Shown: positions 45,429-54,447 of the stretch, piece after piece
Layout: each line of letters opens with the position of its first letter
Numbering within the stretch: the stretch's first letter is position 1
Source: Pseudomonadota bacterium
Lineage (GTDB): Bacteria > Pseudomonadota > Alphaproteobacteria > Rhizobiales > Beijerinckiaceae
DNA length: 64,000 nt
Reading direction: 5' to 3'
NCBI GenBank assembly: GCA_023386155.1
Contig: JAEWKH010000002.1
Coordinates: 11,671-75,670 of the forward strand
Notes under the pieces: generated by a model
Seen by the model: only the letters and a program-made list of their open reading frames with translations
What the model was told of the DNA's origin: nothing
The model's database searches: none
Program-made: the position numbers and the translations under genes

Positions 45429-46604
45429 TCAGTTCGTGGCGGCGCAGTCCTTGGCGTAGGCGTCCGTGTAATCGTCGAACACCTTCTCGACGATCTCGGT
45501 CTGGAACTTGCCGTCCGGGCGCTTGGCGGCCTTTACCAGATAGAAGTCCTGGATCGGGAAGCCGTTGGTGCCGAACTTGAACTCGCCGCGCAGGGACTTG
45601 AAGTCGGCCTTCTTGATGGCGGCGCGCACGGCGTCCTTGTTGTCCGTCTTGCCGCCGGTTGCCTTGAGCGCGCTGTCGATCAGCAGGGCCGCATCATAGG
45701 CATGCATGGAATAGGAGCCGGGCACGGAATTGTAGGCCGCCTCATAGGCCGCGACGAACTTCTTGTTCTCCGGGGTGTCCATGTTCGGAGCCCAGTTCGA
45801 GCCGCCGAACATGCCGATGGCCGCATCCTGCTGCGCAGGCAGGGTCGATTCATCGACCGTGAAGGCGGAGAGGAACGGGATGCGGTCGGCGAGGCCCGCC
45901 GCGCGGTACTGCTTGACCAGGTTTACGCCCATGCCGCCCGGCATGAAGGTGAAGATGGCGTCGGGCTGCATGGAGGCGATCTTCGCAAGCTCGGACTGGA
46001 AGTCGAGCGTGTTGAGCGGAACGTAGGATTCCTCGACGATCTCGCCCTTGTAGTGGCGCTTGAAGCCGGCGAGCGCATCCTTGCCGGCCTGATAGTTCGG
46101 CGCGAGAAGGTAGACCTTCTTGTAGCCGCGGTCCTGCGCCACCTTGCCGAGAACCTCGTGGTTCTGGTCGTTCTGGTAGGATGTCGCGAAGAAGTACGGG
46201 TTGCAGCTCTTGCCCGCGAGGTTCGAGGGGCCCGCATTGGTGCTGATGTAGAATGTGTTCGCGTCCACGATGGGCTTGTGGACGGCCACGGCCACGTTCG
46301 AGAAGATCGGGCCGACGACGAAGTCCACCTTGTCGCGCTCCAGGAGGCCCTTCACCTTCGTCACCGCCACGTCCGGCTTCAGCTCGTCGTCGACGACGAT
46401 CACCTCGACGTCACGTCCGCCGAGCTTGCCGCCGAGATCCTTCACCGCGAGCTGGAATCCGTCGCGGGCCTGCTGGCCGAGAACGGCCGAAGGGCCGGAA
46501 AGGGTCAGAAGCAGTCCGACCTTCAGTTTCTCCTGCGCCATGGCCGGAGCCGCGGCCAGGCCGACGGCCGCTGCAAGGCCAAGGGTTTTGATCGTCACGT
46601 TCAT
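45429..46604 (-). CDS. ABC transporter substrate-binding protein (HAAT type), system 1
   Basis: A 391-residue periplasmic binding protein with signal peptide (KTLGLAAAVGLAAAPAMA, cleavage before QEKLKVG) and the Leu/Ile/Val-binding fold (LLLTLSGPSAVLGQQARDGFQLAV, VVGPIFSNVAVAV, NYQAGKDALAGFKRHY). Two C-terminal cysteines are not obvious apart from one in KDCAATN. The ATG at 46604 has GGGAG upstream. It is divergent from the aminobenzoate-CoA ligase gene and shares the 398-bp region with an AT-rich palindrome, so it is probably co-regulated with the pathway. Confidence 0.92.
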   Translation of the reverse strand: MNVTIKTLGLAAAVGLAAAPAMAQEKLKVGLLLTLSGPSAVLGQQARDGFQLAVKDLGGKLGGRDVEVIVVDDELKPDVAVTKVKGLLERDKVDFVVGPIFSNVAVAVHKPIVDANTFYISTNAGPSNLAGKSCNPYFFATSYQNDQNHEVLGKVAQDRGYKKVYLLAPNYQAGKDALAGFKRHYKGEIVEESYVPLNTLDFQSELAKIASMQPDAIFTFMPGGMGVNLVKQYRAAGLADRIPFLSAFTVDESTLPAQQDAAIGMFGGSNWAPNMDTPENKKFVAAYEAAYNSVPGSYSMHAYDAALLIDSALKATGGKTDNKDAVRAAIKKADFKSLRGEFKFGTNGFPIQDFYLVKAAKRPDGKFQTEIVEKVFDDYTDAYAKDCAATN

Positions 46605-47002
46605 CAATGGTCTCCCGAATGGCTGTTCCCTGCGCACATTGGCTGTGCTGCGTGATTGTTCCCGCCGGGACGTGCGACGCCTCGACGGACAGGTCGGCGA
46701 TACTCTGCCGCAAATCTTTTCTGCCGAACACTCCCTTTATCGGAGCTCTCCTCCCGGCATCCCCAATCTTTCCCCGATCTTTGGGATTGCCAAGGATTAT
46801 TTTAAGATTAAAATATTTTTCCGGTTCTTCAAGCGGATTGTTTCGTAGAGGAAGGCAGGCGAAAGGACGGGCGCGTGACTGGCCGGGGATAGGCAGCGAT
46901 AGGGAGTTCGCCATGGCGCGGCTCCCGGATTCGGGCTGCCGTCCGGCCAAGCTTAGCGGGCTCCGTTCTCCTGGCGCACAATAAACAACAGAGGAGCGGA
47001 CG
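46605..47002. other. 398-bp divergent control region
   Basis: This region lies between the binding-protein gene (leftward) and the CoA-ligase gene (rightward) and holds no gene. Its centre (46785-46825) is strikingly AT-rich and contains the 20-bp palindromic site described separately, nearly equidistant from both start codons (about 190 bp). A purine-rich stretch at 46850-46870 follows. Confidence 0.6.
46797..46816. promoter_or_regulatory. Probable MarR-family operator, site 1
   Basis: TTATTTTAAGATTAAAATAT, a palindrome with perfect ATTTTAA/TTAAAAT arms, differs at only two of 20 positions from the site at 48707-48726. It lies between the divergent transporter and ligase genes. The likely binder is the MarR regulator encoded at 51881-52390 in the same cluster (inferred). 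Confidence 0.65.
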
Positions 47003-48652
47003 ATGGCGGATACGGCGCATGTGGATACATTCGCGAGGGACAATCTTCCGCCTCGGGATCAATGGCCCGAGTTCCGGTTCACCCGCCCCGAGCTTCACTA
47101 TCCCGAGCGGCTGAACTGCGCCGTCGCCTTTCTCGATCGCTGGGTCGACGAGGGAAGGGGCGATGAGCCCTGCCTCATCAGCCCGACCGAAATGCTGACC
47201 TATCGGGCGCTCCAGGAGCGCGTGAACCGCATCGGCAACGTGCTCGTCCACAAGCTCGGCTTGGTTCCGGGCACCCGCGTCCTCCTGCGCTCCGCCAACA
47301 ATCCCATGATGGTGGCAGCCTATCTGGCGGTCCTGAAGGCCGGCGGCATCGTCGTGGCCACCATGCCGCTGCTGCGCGCGAAGGAAATCGCCTATCCGCT
47401 GCAGAAGGCGAAGATCGCCATCGCCCTCTGCGACCATCGCCTCGCGGACGAGATGGAGCGCGCCCGGACGATGGCGCCGGACCTGCGGCATGTGGTGTAT
47501 TGGGGAGCGGGCAAGCCCGACAGTCTCGAGGCGCTGATCGCCGAAGCCTCGCCGGAATTCGACGCGGTCGATACGGCGGCGGACGATGTCTGCCTGATCG
47601 GCTTCACCTCCGGCACCACGGGCGAGCCGAAGGGAACCATGCATTTCCATCGCGACATGCTGGCGATCTGCGACGGCTACGGGCGAAACGTGCTGCGGCC
47701 CGAGCCGAGCGATCGCTTCATCGGCTCGCCGCCGCTCGCCTTCACCTTCGGGCTCGGCGGAATCGTGCTGTTCCCCATGCATGTCGGCGCTTCGACCGTG
47801 CTGCTGGAGAAGGCGGGACCGGACGATCTTCTGCCCGCCATCATGCAGTACAAGGCCACCATCTGCTTCACGGCGCCGACCGCCTACCGCGCCATGCTGT
47901 CGAAGCTCGAAGGCTACGACATCTCCAGCCTGCGCAAATGCGTCTCGGCGGGCGAGCCGCTGCCGAAGGGGACGTTCGAGGCCTGGAAGGCTGCAACGAA
48001 CATCAGGCTTATGGACGGAATCGGCGCGACCGAGATGCTGCACATCTTCATCGCGGCGACCGAGGACGAGATCCGGCCCGGCGCCACGGGCAGGCCGGTT
48101 CCGGGCTATGAGGCGAAGGTGATCGACGACGAGGGGCGCGATCTTCCGCCCGGCAGCATCGGCCGGCTGGCGGTCCGCGGACCGACCGGGTGCCGCTATC
48201 TCGCCGACGAGCGGCAGCGCAAATACGTGCAGGACGGCTGGAACATCACCGGCGACACCTACCTCATGGATGAGGACGGCTATTTCTGGTACCAGGCCCG
48301 CTCCGACGACATGATCATCTCGGCGGGCTACAACATCGCGGGCCCGGAGGTCGAGGCCGCGCTCCTCACGCATCCGGCCGTGGCCGAGTGCGGCGTGGTC
48401 GGGGCGCCCGACGACGGGCGCGGAACGGTGGTCAAGGCCTATGTGGTCCTTCGCCCCGGCCATGTCCCGGGTCCCGAACTGACCAAGGTGCTGCAGGACC
48501 ACGTGAAGGCGGAGATCGCGCCTTACAAGTATCCGCGCCTCATCGAGTTCGTGGACGCCCTCCCGCGCACGCAGACCGGCAAGCTGCAGCGTTTCGCGCT
48601 GCGCCGGATCGCCCAGGAGACCGTCGCCCATCAGGAGGCGGTCGGCGCCTGA
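47003..48652 (+). CDS. 2-aminobenzoate/benzoate-CoA ligase
   Basis: A 549-residue AMP-forming acyl-CoA synthetase of the benzoate-CoA ligase family. It activates an aromatic acid, probably anthranilate given its neighbours, to the CoA thioester. The ATP-binding motif is FTSGTTGEPKG (201-211). RLMDGIGATEML, the hinge GYFWYQARSDDMIISAGYNI, and the catalytic Lys in RTQTGKLQRF near the C-terminus are all present. GAGGAG lies eight bases before the ATG. It starts the rightward catabolic run; the monooxygenase gene follows 102 bp later behind its own operator site. Confidence 0.9.
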   Translation: MADTAHVDTFARDNLPPRDQWPEFRFTRPELHYPERLNCAVAFLDRWVDEGRGDEPCLISPTEMLTYRALQERVNRIGNVLVHKLGLVPGTRVLLRSANNPMMVAAYLAVLKAGGIVVATMPLLRAKEIAYPLQKAKIAIALCDHRLADEMERARTMAPDLRHVVYWGAGKPDSLEALIAEASPEFDAVDTAADDVCLIGFTSGTTGEPKGTMHFHRDMLAICDGYGRNVLRPEPSDRFIGSPPLAFTFGLGGIVLFPMHVGASTVLLEKAGPDDLLPAIMQYKATICFTAPTAYRAMLSKLEGYDISSLRKCVSAGEPLPKGTFEAWKAATNIRLMDGIGATEMLHIFIAATEDEIRPGATGRPVPGYEAKVIDDEGRDLPPGSIGRLAVRGPTGCRYLADERQRKYVQDGWNITGDTYLMDEDGYFWYQARSDDMIISAGYNIAGPEVEAALLTHPAVAECGVVGAPDDGRGTVVKAYVVLRPGHVPGPELTKVLQDHVKAEIAPYKYPRLIEFVDALPRTQTGKLQRFALRRIAQETVAHQEAVGA

Positions 48653-48706
48653 CGGTGTGGCGACGAGCATTCGGAAGACGGCGGGTCTTCGCAGGTTGAT
48701 CCAAAA

Positions 48707-48726
48707 TTATTTTAAGCTTAAAATAA
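48707..48726. promoter_or_regulatory. Probable MarR-family operator, site 2
   Basis: TTATTTTAAGCTTAAAATAA is a perfect 20-bp palindrome, 28 bp upstream of the monooxygenase ATG (48755), where it would overlap or lie close to the promoter. It matches site 1 at 18 of 20 positions. AT-only arms are conspicuous in this GC-rich DNA. Operator function is inferred. Confidence 0.7.
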
Positions 48727-48754
48727 AAAGTGCAATGTCTCGGGTGGGATTCTC

Positions 48755-51109
48755 ATGAAGACGGCGATCATAGGCGGCGGCCCGGCGGGGCTTTATTTCG
48801 CGATCCTGCTGAAGAAGCTTCGGCCGGAATCCGACATCACGGTCTATGAACGCAATCGCGCAGATGAGACGTTCGGCTTCGGCGTCGTGTTCTCCGATGC
48901 GACGCTGGACAATTTCGAGAAGTACGATCTTCCGAGCTATCGGCGGATCGTCCGCGAGTTCGCCTATTGGGACGACATCGCGATCCATTTCAGGGGAACC
49001 GAGCACCGGATCGGCGGCAACGGCTTCTGCGGCTGCTCGCGCCGCACCCTGCTGCTCATCCTGCAGGATCGTGCGGAGGAGCTCGGCGTCAGGCTGCGCT
49101 ACGAAGTGGACGTGGACGATGAGAGCCTGTTCGCCGATTCCGATCTCGTGGTCGTGGCGGACGGCATCAACAGCCGCTTCCGGGAGCGCTACGCGGACCA
49201 CTTCCAGCCGGAGGTGGACCTGCGGCCCAACAAGTTCACCTGGATGGGCTCCACCAAGCCGCTCGATGCCTTCACCTTCATCTTCCAGGAAACGGAATGG
49301 GGCCCCTTCATCGCCCATGCCTATCAATACGAGGCGAACCGCTCGACCTGGGTGTTCGAGACCGATCCTGAAACCTTCGAGCGGGCCGGGCTGAAGGACA
49401 AGAGCGAGGCCGAGTCGGCGGCGCTCATGGAGAAGATCTTCGGCTGGTTCCTCGGCGGGCACAAAATCCTCACCAACCGCTCGATCTGGCGCAACTTCCC
49501 GATGATCCGCAACAAGCGCTGGGTCTTGGGCAACAAGGTGCTGCTCGGCGACGCCAAGGCCTCGGCGCATTTCTCCATCGGGTCCGGCACGAAGCTCGCG
49601 ATGGAGGATGCCATCGCGCTCTATGAAGCCTTCCGTCGCGATCCCAGCGTCGAGGGCGCGCTGTCGCTCTACGAAACCGGACGTCGCGAGGAGGTCGAGA
49701 AGACCCAGCATGCGGCCGACGTGTCCCTGGTCTGGTTCGAGCATGTGGCGCGCTTCTGGGATTTCGATCCGGTGCAGTTCGCCTTCGGCGTCATGACCCG
49801 CGCCAAGGCGATCACCTACGACAACCTGCGCCTGCGCGCGCCCGACTTCGTGGCGGCCGTGGACAGGACCTTTGCCAATCATGTGCGCAATCAGGGCTTC
49901 GACGTCTCCATCGAAAACCCGGGCGCGCCCATGTTCCAGCCCTTCCGCCTGCGGGAGATGGTCGTCGACAACCGCGTCGTGGTCTCGCCGATGGACATGT
50001 ATTCGGCGAAGGACGGCGTGCCGGGCGATTTCCATCTCGTCCATTACGGCTCGCGCGCGATGGGCGGTGCGGGGCTCGTCTTCACGGAAATGACCTGCGT
50101 GTCGCCGGAGGCGCGCATCACGCCCGGCTGCACGGGCCTCTGGAACGACGAGCAGGAATCCGCCTGGAAGCGAATCGTCGATTACGTTCATGCGAATTCG
50201 GGCTCGAAGTTCTGCCTGCAGCTCGGGCATTCCGGCCGCAAGGGCGCGACCAAGCTCATGTGGGAAGGGATGGACCGTCCGCTCGAGGAGGGCGCCTGGG
50301 ACATCTGCTCCGCGTCGCCGATCCCCTACTTCCCCGACAGTCAGGTGCCGCGTGAAGCCACCCGCGCCGACATGGACCTCATCAGGGCGCAGTTCGTCGA
50401 AGCGACTCGGCGCGGCGAGCGGGCCGGGTTCGACATGCTCGAACTGCATTGCGCCCATGGCTACCTGATGGCGAGCTTCCTGTCGCCGCTCACCAACCGC
50501 CGCACGGACGAGTACGGCGGCTCCCTCGAAAACCGCCTGCGCTTTCCGCTCGAGGTATTCGACGCCATGCGCGAGGCCTGGCCCGCGCACAAGCCCATGT
50601 CGGTGCGCATCTCCGCCACCGACTGGGCGGAAGGCGGGATCACGGGCGACGATGCGGTCGAGATCGCACGCGCCTTTGCCGAGCACGGGGTCGATCTCGT
50701 CGATGTCTCGACGGGCCAGACCGTGCGCGAGTCACGGCCGATCTATGGACGCATGTTCCAGACTCCCTTCTCCGATCAGGTGCGCAACGAGGCGCAGGTC
50801 GCCACCATGTGCGTCGGCAACATCACGGCGGCCGATCAGGTGAACACGATCCTGGCTGCGGGCCGCGCGGATCTCGTCGCGCTCGGACGTCCGCATCTGG
50901 TCGATCCGTTCTTCACCATGAAGGCGGCCGCCTGGTATGGCGCGAAGGAGATTTACTGCCCGCCGCAATACTTGGCTGGCAGGGACCAGATCTTCCGCAA
51001 CTCCGTTCGCGACCGGCAGGATCTGGAAGAGCTCAAGGTTAAGGCGAAGCCGAAGACCCGCGCGGAACTGAAGATGGAGGCCGGCGAGAAACCTCTCGCG
51101 GCGGAATGA
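48755..51109 (+). CDS. 2-aminobenzoyl-CoA monooxygenase/reductase (salicylyl-CoA 5-hydroxylase family)
   Basis: A 784-residue two-domain flavoenzyme. Residues 1 to about 390 are a class A FAD monooxygenase: GGGPAGLYFA (7-16) and GDAKASAHFSIGSGTKLAMEDA (265-286). Residues about 395-760 are an Old Yellow Enzyme-type FMN reductase: MFQPFRLREM, QLGHSGRKG (about 489-497), HCAHGYLMASFLSPLTNRR (about 565-583) and DEYGGSLENR. In Azoarcus evansii this fusion hydroxylates and then reduces 2-aminobenzoyl-CoA, removing aromaticity without ring cleavage. Related enzymes act on salicylyl-CoA. The RidA and CoA-ligase neighbours favour the amino substrate. The tail is Lys-rich. It is coupled to the SDR gene one base downstream. 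Confidence 0.92.
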   Translation: MKTAIIGGGPAGLYFAILLKKLRPESDITVYERNRADETFGFGVVFSDATLDNFEKYDLPSYRRIVREFAYWDDIAIHFRGTEHRIGGNGFCGCSRRTLLLILQDRAEELGVRLRYEVDVDDESLFADSDLVVVADGINSRFRERYADHFQPEVDLRPNKFTWMGSTKPLDAFTFIFQETEWGPFIAHAYQYEANRSTWVFETDPETFERAGLKDKSEAESAALMEKIFGWFLGGHKILTNRSIWRNFPMIRNKRWVLGNKVLLGDAKASAHFSIGSGTKLAMEDAIALYEAFRRDPSVEGALSLYETGRREEVEKTQHAADVSLVWFEHVARFWDFDPVQFAFGVMTRAKAITYDNLRLRAPDFVAAVDRTFANHVRNQGFDVSIENPGAPMFQPFRLREMVVDNRVVVSPMDMYSAKDGVPGDFHLVHYGSRAMGGAGLVFTEMTCVSPEARITPGCTGLWNDEQESAWKRIVDYVHANSGSKFCLQLGHSGRKGATKLMWEGMDRPLEEGAWDICSASPIPYFPDSQVPREATRADMDLIRAQFVEATRRGERAGFDMLELHCAHGYLMASFLSPLTNRRTDEYGGSLENRLRFPLEVFDAMREAWPAHKPMSVRISATDWAEGGITGDDAVEIARAFAEHGVDLVDVSTGQTVRESRPIYGRMFQTPFSDQVRNEAQVATMCVGNITAADQVNTILAAGRADLVALGRPHLVDPFFTMKAAAWYGAKEIYCPPQYLAGRDQIFRNSVRDRQDLEELKVKAKPKTRAELKMEAGEKPLAAE

Positions 51110-51110
51110 C

Positions 51111-51878
51111 ATGACCACGACAAGTCTCAAGGGCCGGCATGCCTTGGTCACCGGCGGCGGCCGCGGGATCGGCCGCGCCATCGCGGCATCGCTCGCGAAG
51201 GCCGGCGCGACCGTCACCATCACCGGACGCAGCCCCGAATCGCTCGAGCAGGCGATCGCGCAGGGCGACGCCCATGCGGCCGCCATTGTCGACGTGACGG
51301 ATGCCGAAGCCGTGCAACGGGCCGTGCGGGAGGCGGTCGACCGCTGCGGGCCGGTCGATTTGATGATCGCCAATGCGGGATCCGCCGTCTCAGCGCCGTT
51401 CATGAAGTCGGGGCCCGATGTCTTCCGGCAGATGCTGGACGTGAACCTTCTCGGCGTCGCCAACACGGCGCAGGCGGTGCTGGGCACGATGACGGAGCGC
51501 GGCTTCGGGCGCATCATTGCCGTGGCCTCGACCGCGGGTCTCAAGGGCTATCCCTATGTGAGCGCCTACTGCGCCGCCAAGCACGCGGTCATCGGCCTCG
51601 TCCGCGCGCTCGCGCTGGAAACGGCGAAGACGGGCGTCACCGTCAATGCGGTCTGTCCCGGCTTCACCGATACCGATCTCGTATCCGAGAGCCTCGACAT
51701 GATCATGCGCAAGACCGGCAGGTCCCGTGACGAGGCGCTCGGTGAACTCGTGAAGCACAATCCGCAGGGACGCCTGATCGATCCCGCGGAGATTGCCGAT
51801 GCGGTGCTCTGGCTGTGCGGCGATGGCGCGCGCTCCGTGACCGGGCAGGCCATCGTGGTGGCCGGTGGAGAAATCTGA
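51111..51878 (+). CDS. Short-chain dehydrogenase/reductase (SDR)
   Basis: A 255-residue classical SDR: cofactor motif TGGGRGIGRA (about 14-23), NAG at about 89-91, catalytic Ser in VASTAG and Tyr-x3-Lys in YCAAKH. The likely job in this operon is oxidation of the 3-hydroxyacyl-CoA formed after hydration of the ring-reduced intermediate, as in beta-oxidation; the substrate is inferred. It begins one base after the monooxygenase stop and ends two bases before the MarR gene. Confidence 0.9.
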   Translation: MTTTSLKGRHALVTGGGRGIGRAIAASLAKAGATVTITGRSPESLEQAIAQGDAHAAAIVDVTDAEAVQRAVREAVDRCGPVDLMIANAGSAVSAPFMKSGPDVFRQMLDVNLLGVANTAQAVLGTMTERGFGRIIAVASTAGLKGYPYVSAYCAAKHAVIGLVRALALETAKTGVTVNAVCPGFTDTDLVSESLDMIMRKTGRSRDEALGELVKHNPQGRLIDPAEIADAVLWLCGDGARSVTGQAIVVAGGEI

Positions 51879-51880
51879 CG

Positions 51881-52390
51881 ATGGACGAGCAAGCGATTCC
51901 CCTCGACGCCGAGACGAAGGCCGTCGAGATGCCCGAGGATCACAGGGAGGAGCTGCGCCTGTGGCTGCGCCTCCTGACCTGCTCGACCCTGATCGAAGGC
52001 GAGGTGCGACGCCGCCTGCGGGAGCGCTTCGACGTGACGCTGCCCCGCTTCGACCTGATGGCACAGCTCGACAAGGCGGCGGACGGCATGACGCTTTCCG
52101 ATCTCTCCAAGCGGATGATGGTGTCGAACGGCAATCTCACGGGCCTCGTCGACCGGCTCGTCGCGTCGGGCCACGTGGTTCGCTCCGTTTCGCCGACCGA
52201 CCGGCGCGCCACGGTGATCAGCCTGACGGAGGACGGTCGCGCCGAGTTCCGGGCGATGGCGGGAGAGCATGAACACTGGATTGCCGATCTCTTCGGCGAT
52301 CTCACCGCCAAGGACCGCAACGACCTCATGCGGCTGCTCGCGAAGACCAAGCTGTCCGCCCGGCGGGCCATCATGGGAGACAATCAGTGA
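51881..52390 (+). CDS. MarR-family transcriptional regulator
   Basis: A 169-residue winged-helix repressor-type protein. The DNA-binding core spans about residues 65-130: LSDLSKRMMVSNGNLTGLVDRLVASGHVVRSVSPTDRRATVISLTEDG, with the wing DRRA motif. Helices at both ends (LWLRLLTCSTLIEGEV and the C-terminal KTKLSARRAI) should form the dimer interface. MarR proteins in aromatic-CoA operons are usually released from DNA by the CoA-thioester. The two AT-rich palindromes at 46797 and 48707 are its likely targets. The stop overlaps the hydratase GTG (GTGA). Confidence 0.92.
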   Translation: MDEQAIPLDAETKAVEMPEDHREELRLWLRLLTCSTLIEGEVRRRLRERFDVTLPRFDLMAQLDKAADGMTLSDLSKRMMVSNGNLTGLVDRLVASGHVVRSVSPTDRRATVISLTEDGRAEFRAMAGEHEHWIADLFGDLTAKDRNDLMRLLAKTKLSARRAIMGDNQ

Positions 52391-53223
52391 CGCAGTTCGC
52401 CAATTCCGTTACCCTGCCGCTTTCAAGCTACGAGCCGCGCCATTTCCTCCTGTCGGTCGATGGGCCGGTCGCGACGGTCACCCTCAACAGGCCGGACAAA
52501 AAGAATCCGCTCACCTTCGAGAGCTATCGCGAACTGGCGGACTTCTTCCATGCCTGCGCCAAGGACGATGTCGTCAAAGCCATCGTCATCACGGGAGCGG
52601 GCGGCAATTTCTCATCCGGCGGCGACGTGTTCGAGATCATCGGGCCGCTCGTCGAGATGGACACCAAGGGCCTTACCGCCTTCACGCGGATGACGGGAGA
52701 GCTGGTGAAGGCCATGCGCGCCGCGCCGCAGCCCATCGTCGCGGCGGTCGAAGGCATCTGCGCGGGTGCCGGTGCCATCGTGGCCATGGCGTCGGACCTG
52801 CGTCTCGCCGCGCCCGGCGCCAAGGTGGCGTTCCTGTTCAACAAGGTCGGCCTCGCGGGTTGCGACATGGGCGCATGCGCCATTCTTCCGCGCATCGTCG
52901 GCCAGGGCCGGGCATCCGAGCTGCTCTATACCGGACGCTTCATGAGCGCGGAGGAAGGCGAGCGCTGGGGCTTCTTCAGCCGCCTCGTCGACGCCACGGA
53001 ACTCCTTGCCGAGGCCAGCGCGCTCGCGCGGGCGATCGGCACCGGGCCGACCTATGCCAACACCATGACGAAGCGCATGCTCGCGATGGAATGGGCCATG
53101 TCGGTGGAGGAGGCCATCGAGGCGGAGGCCGTAGCGCAGGCCCTGTGCATGACGACGGAGGACTTCGCTCGGGCCTATCGCGCCTTCGCGGCGAAAGAGA
53201 AGCCGGTTTTCAAGGGAGACTGA
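52387..53223 (+). CDS. Enoyl-CoA hydratase/isomerase family protein
   Basis: A 278-residue crotonase-fold enzyme. Oxyanion-hole segments are NFSSGGDVFEI and GICAGAGAIVAMASDLRLA; FNKVGLAGCDMGACAILPRIVG follows. It probably hydrates the double bond or opens the ring of the alicyclic CoA-ester made by the monooxygenase/reductase (inferred). The GTG start overlaps the MarR stop, indicating coupled translation. The acyl-CoA dehydrogenase gene begins one base after its stop. Confidence 0.9.
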   Translation: MTQFANSVTLPLSSYEPRHFLLSVDGPVATVTLNRPDKKNPLTFESYRELADFFHACAKDDVVKAIVITGAGGNFSSGGDVFEIIGPLVEMDTKGLTAFTRMTGELVKAMRAAPQPIVAAVEGICAGAGAIVAMASDLRLAAPGAKVAFLFNKVGLAGCDMGACAILPRIVGQGRASELLYTGRFMSAEEGERWGFFSRLVDATELLAEASALARAIGTGPTYANTMTKRMLAMEWAMSVEEAIEAEAVAQALCMTTEDFARAYRAFAAKEKPVFKGD

Positions 53224-53224
53224 C

Positions 53225-54433
53225 GTGATCGATGCGAGCTTTCTCTCCTGGCCTTTCTTCGAGGACCGTCATCGCCGGTTTGCCGGCGACCTGAACGCCT
53301 GGGCTGCGAGGGAAATCGAGCCGCTCGTCGATCATCACGACGTGGATGCCTCGTGCCGCCGCCTCGTGCGCCGCCTGGGCGAAGGTGGATGGCTCAGGGC
53401 GGTCGTTCCTCAGGCCTATGGTGGCATCTCGCCGTCCTTCGACGTCCGCACCCTGTGCCTTGCCCGCGAGACCCTTGCCGCTCACGAGGGGCTGGCGGAT
53501 TTCGCCTTTGCCATGCAGGGCCTCGGCACGGGGCCGATCACCCTGTTCGGCTCTGAGGCGATCAAGGAGCAATATCTGCCGCCGGTCGCGCGGGGAGAGG
53601 CCATCGCGGCCTTCGCGCTGTCGGAGCCCGAGGCCGGCTCGGACGTGGCGGCCATGAGCACCACGGCCACGCCGGACGGGCCGGATCACGTGCGGATCGA
53701 TGGCATGAAGACCTGGATCTCCAATGGCGGGATCGCGGATCATTATGTGGTCTTTGCCCGCTCGGGCGAGGCGCCCGGTGCGAAGGGCCTGTCCGCCTAT
53801 GTGGTCGATGCGCAGACGCCCGGATTGAGCATTGAGGACCGCATCGACGTCATTGCGCCCCATCCGCTTGCGACGCTGCGCTTCGAGGCCTGCCGTGTGC
53901 CGCTTGCGCAACGGATCGGCGGTCCGGGGGAAGGCTTCAAGGTCGCCATGGCGACTCTCGACGTCTTCCGCTCGACGGTGGGAGCGGCGGCGCTCGGCCT
54001 GGCGCGGCGGGCTCTGGCCGAGGCGCTGCGTCATGCATCCTCGCGCAAGCTCTTCGGAGCCCCGCTCAGCGATCTGCAGATGACGCAAGGCGCGCTCGCC
54101 GACATGGCGACCAGCGTCGACAGCGCCGCGCTCCTCGTCTATCGCGCCGCCTGGACCAAGGATCAGGGAGCGCCGCGCGTCACGCGCGAGGCCGCCATGG
54201 CGAAGATGTATGCAACCGAAGCGGCTCAGGGCGTCATCGACAAGGCCGTGCAGATTTTCGGCGGTCTCGGCGTCACCAGGGGCGTGAAGGTCGAGGAGCT
54301 CTACCGGGAGATCCGCGCCCTGCGCATCTACGAGGGCGCCACCGAGGTTCAGAAGATCGTGATCGCGCGCGAGCTCGTGAAACTGCTGGAGGCGCAGCGC
54401 TCCAGGGATCACGGCATGGCGTCCGTTCAATAA
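53225..54433 (+). CDS. Acyl-CoA dehydrogenase
   Basis: A 402-residue FAD enzyme of the acyl-CoA dehydrogenase family. FAD/substrate motifs: FALSEPEAGSDVAAM, KTWISNGGIAD, and the C-terminal IFGGLGVTRGVKVEELYREIRALRIYEGATEVQK with the catalytic-base Glu370 in YEG. It likely introduces a double bond in an alicyclic or ring-opened CoA-ester during anthranilate breakdown. It starts with GTG, one base after the hydratase stop, and is followed 14 bp later by the RidA-type gene. Confidence 0.92.
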   Translation: MIDASFLSWPFFEDRHRRFAGDLNAWAAREIEPLVDHHDVDASCRRLVRRLGEGGWLRAVVPQAYGGISPSFDVRTLCLARETLAAHEGLADFAFAMQGLGTGPITLFGSEAIKEQYLPPVARGEAIAAFALSEPEAGSDVAAMSTTATPDGPDHVRIDGMKTWISNGGIADHYVVFARSGEAPGAKGLSAYVVDAQTPGLSIEDRIDVIAPHPLATLRFEACRVPLAQRIGGPGEGFKVAMATLDVFRSTVGAAALGLARRALAEALRHASSRKLFGAPLSDLQMTQGALADMATSVDSAALLVYRAAWTKDQGAPRVTREAAMAKMYATEAAQGVIDKAVQIFGGLGVTRGVKVEELYREIRALRIYEGATEVQKIVIARELVKLLEAQRSRDHGMASVQ

Positions 54434-54447
54434 GGGGAGACATAACA

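Noticed and set aside
48707..50686. 659-residue open frame opposite the monooxygenase gene
   Set aside because: Antisense shadow; the plus-strand enzyme carries clear FAD and OYE motifs across this span.
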